Of a DNA stretch of 64,000 nucleotides, positions 60,828 to 64,000 are shown one piece after another. Origin of the DNA: Variovorax sp. HW608 (GTDB lineage Bacteria; Pseudomonadota; Gammaproteobacteria; Burkholderiales; Burkholderiaceae_C); the NCBI RefSeq assembly GCF_900090195.1, contig NZ_LT607803.1, forward strand, positions 5,048,229-5,112,228, read 5' to 3'. Numbering within the stretch: position 1 is the stretch's first letter; each line of letters starts with the position of its first letter. Made by a program: the position numbers and the translations under genes. Under the pieces are notes generated by a model. That model was not told the origin of the DNA. It searched no databases and worked only from the letters and a program-made list of their open reading frames with translations.

Positions 60828-62531
60828 CTAGTCGCCGCCCGGCCGCCACACCCGCGCGAGGATGCCGAGCTTGCTGCGGAGGGTGGCCCGCTCGTCGGAC
60901 AGGACGTCGATGAAGTCCGACAGCCGCTTCGACTTGACCATCGTGTAGACCGTGAGCCAGGTGGTGAGCACGAACACGACGCCGAACCACACCAGCTTGC
61001 GCCACATCGGCGAGTCCGCCTCGGCGAGCAGGTTCATGCCGAGGAAGCCGGTGGTGATGGTGCCGATCAGGCCGAAGAGCGTGACCACGGTGAGCCGCAC
61101 CACGGTGTTGGCCTGGCGCCGCAGGCTGTCGGCTTCGAGGTAGGTGTTCATGTCGGCGATGCGCTCCTTGACTTCCTCGTAGAGCGGATCGAGGCCGAGG
61201 TGCGTGGTGCACAGGTGCGACAGCGCGCGCACCTGCGCCTGTTCCGAGATCTCGTGGAACCAGTAGCGGTGCGTGAAGCGCAGGAAGCCCTCGAAGCATG
61301 CGCGGATCGCGCGCTTGAAGCGCTTGACGCTCGCAACGTCGTGGATGTCGAGCCGGCGCAGCGCTTCGACCAGCCGGTCCGAGTACATCAGGAGCGCCGC
61401 CTTCTGGAAGTGCGCGATCAGGAACAAGAGGAAATGCTGGTGGCGGAACTGCGCGAGCACGCCGCGGTCGCGGCAGCAGAAGAATTCCGAATCGGCCTGG
61501 CCCAGCACGATCAGCGCGCGGCCGTTGCACAGGTAGCGCGTGTTGGGCGCGGCGCCCGCGTTGACCCAGAAGCGGTCGTAGCAGTAGCGCTGCTCGAAGT
61601 CGGTCATCAGGTCCTCGCCGAAGGGCAGGGGGCCGGTGCCCGACACGGCCGGCTCGGCCGCGCCGGAGACGAGCGCGAGGCGCAGGAAATCCGCGCGCGC
61701 GAGGCGGCGCGGATCGTCGAGCGCTAGATAGGCCATCACCGGCATGCGGTAGTACTCGATCTGCCGGTAGCGCAGCAGGCCGGGTTCCTCGGATTGATCG
61801 AGCACGAGCGGCTGCATCAGCCACGCCCAGTGCGCCGCGATGCGCGGCGCGCGGTGCTCGGCCACGTGCGAGAGAAAGGCCTCGCGCTGCTGCGCGTCGG
61901 AGGCGGCCAGCACGCGGCCATCCGCGCCGAGCCACTCGACGCTGTGCATGCAATGCAGCGCCTGGCCCCGCGCATCCCACCCGCCGGGGTAGGCGCGACC
62001 GAAGCGGTAGAGGATCTCCTGCGCCTGCGGCAGGCTCAGCATGTCGGCGCCGACCTCGACGTTGAGCATCACCACATCGACGTCGAAGAAGAAGTAGAGG
62101 TCGATGTGCACCACCTGCAGCGTGACCGGCGCTTCACCGGCGCGCGTCGTCACGCGCACCGCGGTCACGTCGCTGCGGCGGAACACGCGCATCGGCGATT
62201 CGCTGCCCACCTCCGCGCCGGCCGCACGACCCCGGCGTCCGTCGCCGTAGAGGAAGCGCTGCACGTAGGGCAGGAAGCTCACGAACTCGTTGTAGTGGCG
62301 CTCGTGAAAGCGATCGCTGCTGCCGGTGTATTCGTCGATCTCCTCGCGCCAGGGCGATGCATCGCCCATGTCGCGCAGCACCTGCCACGGGCCCCGCCGT
62401 GAAGGCTGGGGCTCGCGTGTCGTCATCAGGCGCACAGGCCACAGCAGGTTCTGGCGCAGGTGCTGCACCTTGGGGGCGCTCTCGGTGCCTGCTTGCTGTG
62501 TTCTTGCTTCTGTTGTTGTGTTGACCAGCAT
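60828..62531 (-). CDS. CorA-like membrane protein with large N-terminal domain
   Basis: A 567-residue protein whose C-terminal part has two membrane helices (VVRLTVVTLFGLIGTITTG and LVWFGVVFVLTTWLTVYTMV), the first ending in the GMN signature of CorA channels (GFLGMNLL). The ~480-residue cytoplasmic part is much longer than in classical CorA (about 260) and includes a helical willow-like region near ADMNTYLEADSLRRQANTVV. It probably conducts divalent cations, perhaps with regulatory additions. Start taken at MLVNTTTEAR (62531). It is convergent with the small lipoprotein gene. Confidence 0.8.
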   Translation of the reverse strand: MLVNTTTEARTQQAGTESAPKVQHLRQNLLWPVRLMTTREPQPSRRGPWQVLRDMGDASPWREEIDEYTGSSDRFHERHYNEFVSFLPYVQRFLYGDGRRGRAAGAEVGSESPMRVFRRSDVTAVRVTTRAGEAPVTLQVVHIDLYFFFDVDVVMLNVEVGADMLSLPQAQEILYRFGRAYPGGWDARGQALHCMHSVEWLGADGRVLAASDAQQREAFLSHVAEHRAPRIAAHWAWLMQPLVLDQSEEPGLLRYRQIEYYRMPVMAYLALDDPRRLARADFLRLALVSGAAEPAVSGTGPLPFGEDLMTDFEQRYCYDRFWVNAGAAPNTRYLCNGRALIVLGQADSEFFCCRDRGVLAQFRHQHFLLFLIAHFQKAALLMYSDRLVEALRRLDIHDVASVKRFKRAIRACFEGFLRFTHRYWFHEISEQAQVRALSHLCTTHLGLDPLYEEVKERIADMNTYLEADSLRRQANTVVRLTVVTLFGLIGTITTGFLGMNLLAEADSPMWRKLVWFGVVFVLTTWLTVYTMVKSKRLSDFIDVLSDERATLRSKLGILARVWRPGGD

Positions 62532-62678
62532 CGCGCCAGTGTAGGCAGGCGCACGACCTGGGGGAATCCCTAGGTCGGTGCTGAAACCGGTTTCACATAT
62601 ACTGGCGCCGCCCGCGACGACGTGCGTTCGTCGCGCAATTGCACCAATTGCGAGCACGCACCCCAGCCCCCTCATTCC

Positions 62679-63350
62679 GTGAACTACCAATTCCAGTTCG
62701 ACGCCGTTTTCGCCGCCTGGCCGCTGCTGCTCAAGGGCACCTGGATCACGATCCAGCTCTCGCTCGTGGCGACGCTGCTCGGGCTGGTGGTGGCCATCTT
62801 CTGCGCCTGGGGCAAGGTCTCGGGGCCGAAGTGGCTGCGCTTCGTCGTCAATGCGTACATCGAGGTGATCCGCAATACGCCGTTCCTGGTGCAGCTGTTC
62901 TTCTTTTTCTTCGCGCTGCCGGCGGTGGGCCTGCGCTGGTCGCCCTACACGGCCGCGCTGACCGCGATGGTGGTGAACCTCGGCGCCTACGCGGCAGAGA
63001 TCGTGCGCGCGGGCATCGAATCCATTCCGAAGGGCCAGATCGAGGCGGGGCGGGCGCTCAACCTCAAGGGCTGGGAGATCTTCCGCTTCGTCATCATCAA
63101 GCCCGCGCTCAAGGCCATCTACCCGGCGCTCACCAGCCAGTTCATCCTCTTGATGCTGAGCTCGGCGGTGGTGTCGGTGATCTCGGCGGACGACCTCACC
63201 TCGGTCGCGGCCAACCTGCAGTCGCAGACCTTCCGCAGCTTCGAGATCTACATCGTGGTCGCGGGCATCTACCTCGCGCTGGCGCTGGCGTTCTCGGCGC
63301 TGTTCAAGCTGATCTACCGGCGCACCCTCAACTACCCCGACCGGCGCTGA
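62679..63350 (+). CDS. polar amino acid ABC transporter permease (first subunit)
   Basis: A 223-residue inner-membrane permease of the HisM/GltJ type. Five hydrophobic segments are visible, plus the EAA loop (EAGRALNLKGWEIFRFVIIK) that contacts the ATPase. The VIRNTPFLVQLFFFFFALP segment is typical. Start taken at GTG 62679 (NYQFQFDAVF), since upstream in-frame starts add a cysteine-rich antisense-like lead. A second permease follows after five bases; the binding protein and ATPase are presumably outside the window. Confidence 0.88.
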   Translation: MNYQFQFDAVFAAWPLLLKGTWITIQLSLVATLLGLVVAIFCAWGKVSGPKWLRFVVNAYIEVIRNTPFLVQLFFFFFALPAVGLRWSPYTAALTAMVVNLGAYAAEIVRAGIESIPKGQIEAGRALNLKGWEIFRFVIIKPALKAIYPALTSQFILLMLSSAVVSVISADDLTSVAANLQSQTFRSFEIYIVVAGIYLALALAFSALFKLIYRRTLNYPDRR

Positions 63351-63355
63351 ACACC

Positions 63356-64000
63356 ATGCGTACCTTCGGCTATCCCGAATTCCTGTTCATCCTCCAGGCG
63401 GCCCAGTGGACGCTGGCGCTGTCGGCGATCGCCTTCATCGGCGGCGCGGTCCTCGGGCTCGTCATCGCCCTGGCGCGCACCTCGGAGAACAAGACGGCGC
63501 GCGTGCTCGCCACCGGCTTCATCCAGATCTTCCAGGGCACGCCGCTCCTGCTGCAGCTCTTCCTGATCTTCTTCGGCGCACCGGTGCTGGGCTTCGACAT
63601 CAATCCGTGGATCGCGGCCGGCGTGGCGCTCGTCCTCAACAGCGCGGCCTTCCTGGGCGAGATCTGGCGCGGCTGCATCGAGGCGATCCCGCGCGGCCAG
63701 TGGGAGGCGGCGCATGCGCTCAACCTCGGCTACGCCTCGCTCATGCGCGACGTGGTGCTGCCGCAGGCCTTCAAGATCGCGCTGCCGCCGACCGTGGGCT
63801 ACGTGGTGCAGATCATCAAGGGCACCTCGCTGGCGGCCATCATCGGCTTCACCGAAGTCACGCGCGCCGGGCAGATCATCAACAACGCGACCTTCCAGCC
63901 GCTGCATGTGTTCACGACCGTGGCGGCGATCTACTTCGTCATCTGCTGGCCGCTGTCGCTGCTGGCGGCGCGCATGGAGCGCCAGCGCGCTCGTGCGTTG
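63356..64000 (+). CDS. polar amino acid ABC transporter permease (second subunit, truncated by window)
   Basis: The frame from ATG 63356 stays open to the window end (215 codons read). It carries the same EAA-loop motif (WEAAHALNLGYASLMRDVVLPQ) and a FQGTPLLLQLFLIFFG segment as its neighbour. It is the HisQ/GltK-type partner of the preceding permease. Only the C-terminus is missing, probably a few residues. Confidence 0.88.
   Translation, partial: MRTFGYPEFLFILQAAQWTLALSAIAFIGGAVLGLVIALARTSENKTARVLATGFIQIFQGTPLLLQLFLIFFGAPVLGFDINPWIAAGVALVLNSAAFLGEIWRGCIEAIPRGQWEAAHALNLGYASLMRDVVLPQAFKIALPPTVGYVVQIIKGTSLAAIIGFTEVTRAGQIINNATFQPLHVFTTVAAIYFVICWPLSLLAARMERQRARAL

Noticed and set aside
1..64000. 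CRISPR arrays, rRNA or tRNA genes
   Set aside because: No regularly spaced repeats with unique spacers and no recognisable structural RNA sequence was seen on either strand. The short tandem arrays near 23.4 and 36.2-36.5 kb have spacing far too small for CRISPR.

Overview
The window joins two very different regions. About 1-43,800 is a mosaic prophage or prophage-derived island. About 44,076-64,000 is ordinary GC-rich chromosome of a betaproteobacterium. The host part carries a RoxA-type ribosomal oxygenase, a YycJ-like metallo-hydrolase, bamC, dapA, parE, a lytic transglycosylase, parC and two polar amino acid ABC permeases. The protein sequences and gene order look like Burkholderiales, most likely Comamonadaceae (Variovorax-like). 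That assignment is inference from recognition, not from a database search.

Phage head and packaging genes lie on the minus strand but are not contiguous. Read in transcription order they are: an HNH endonuclease (33,508-32,981), a P27-type small terminase (32,723-32,232), the large terminase (23,142-21,280), a HK97-type prohead protease (4,106-3,357), the major capsid protein (3,360-1,891), a small protein, and the portal (1,464-4). The portal runs to the left edge, and whatever follows it lies outside the window. About 17 kb of cargo separates large terminase from protease, and about 9 kb separates the two terminase subunits.

The 4.1-21.3 kb cargo holds: a frameshifted relic of a type I restriction subunit; an AT-richer two-gene pair (SF1 helicase plus a DUF2290-like protein) that looks like a defence module; three predicted secreted proteins, one a 59-residue cysteine-rich peptide; relics of an IS21 istB and a serine resolvase; a complete type I restriction-modification operon (hsdM-hsdS-hsdR with 4-base overlaps); and a small minus-strand cluster including a RusA-like protein. 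The 23.4-32.2 kb cargo holds: small phage genes behind an array of ACGCACCC repeats; a sliding-clamp-like protein; a radical SAM protein; a cytidine-deaminase-like gene broken by a 20-base tandem duplication; a 157-base element with perfect 22-base inverted ends; a lone HNH protein; a YedK/HMCES-type SRAP protein; a DUF3606 protein; and several small genes.

The 33.5-36.1 kb block (minus strand) has a Trm1-like methyltransferase, a truncated phage gene, a ParB-MT-A70 fusion and a small HTH protein. A 540-base control region with two sets of 10-base tandem repeats separates it from a tightly packed plus-strand early operon (36.6-43.8 kb). That operon holds RecE-like nuclease, RecT, a YkgJ-type protein, many small unknown proteins and two AlpA-type regulators. 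No integrase, tail, lysis or tRNA gene is visible in the window.

The host part is conventional. On the minus strand an MFS transporter, a 46-residue membrane protein, a methyltransferase, dapA, bamC and the metallo-hydrolase run head to tail. On the plus strand parE, the transglycosylase and parC run together, followed by a large membrane patatin-like protein. A CorA-like protein and a pair of ABC permeases, the second cut by the window end, close the window.
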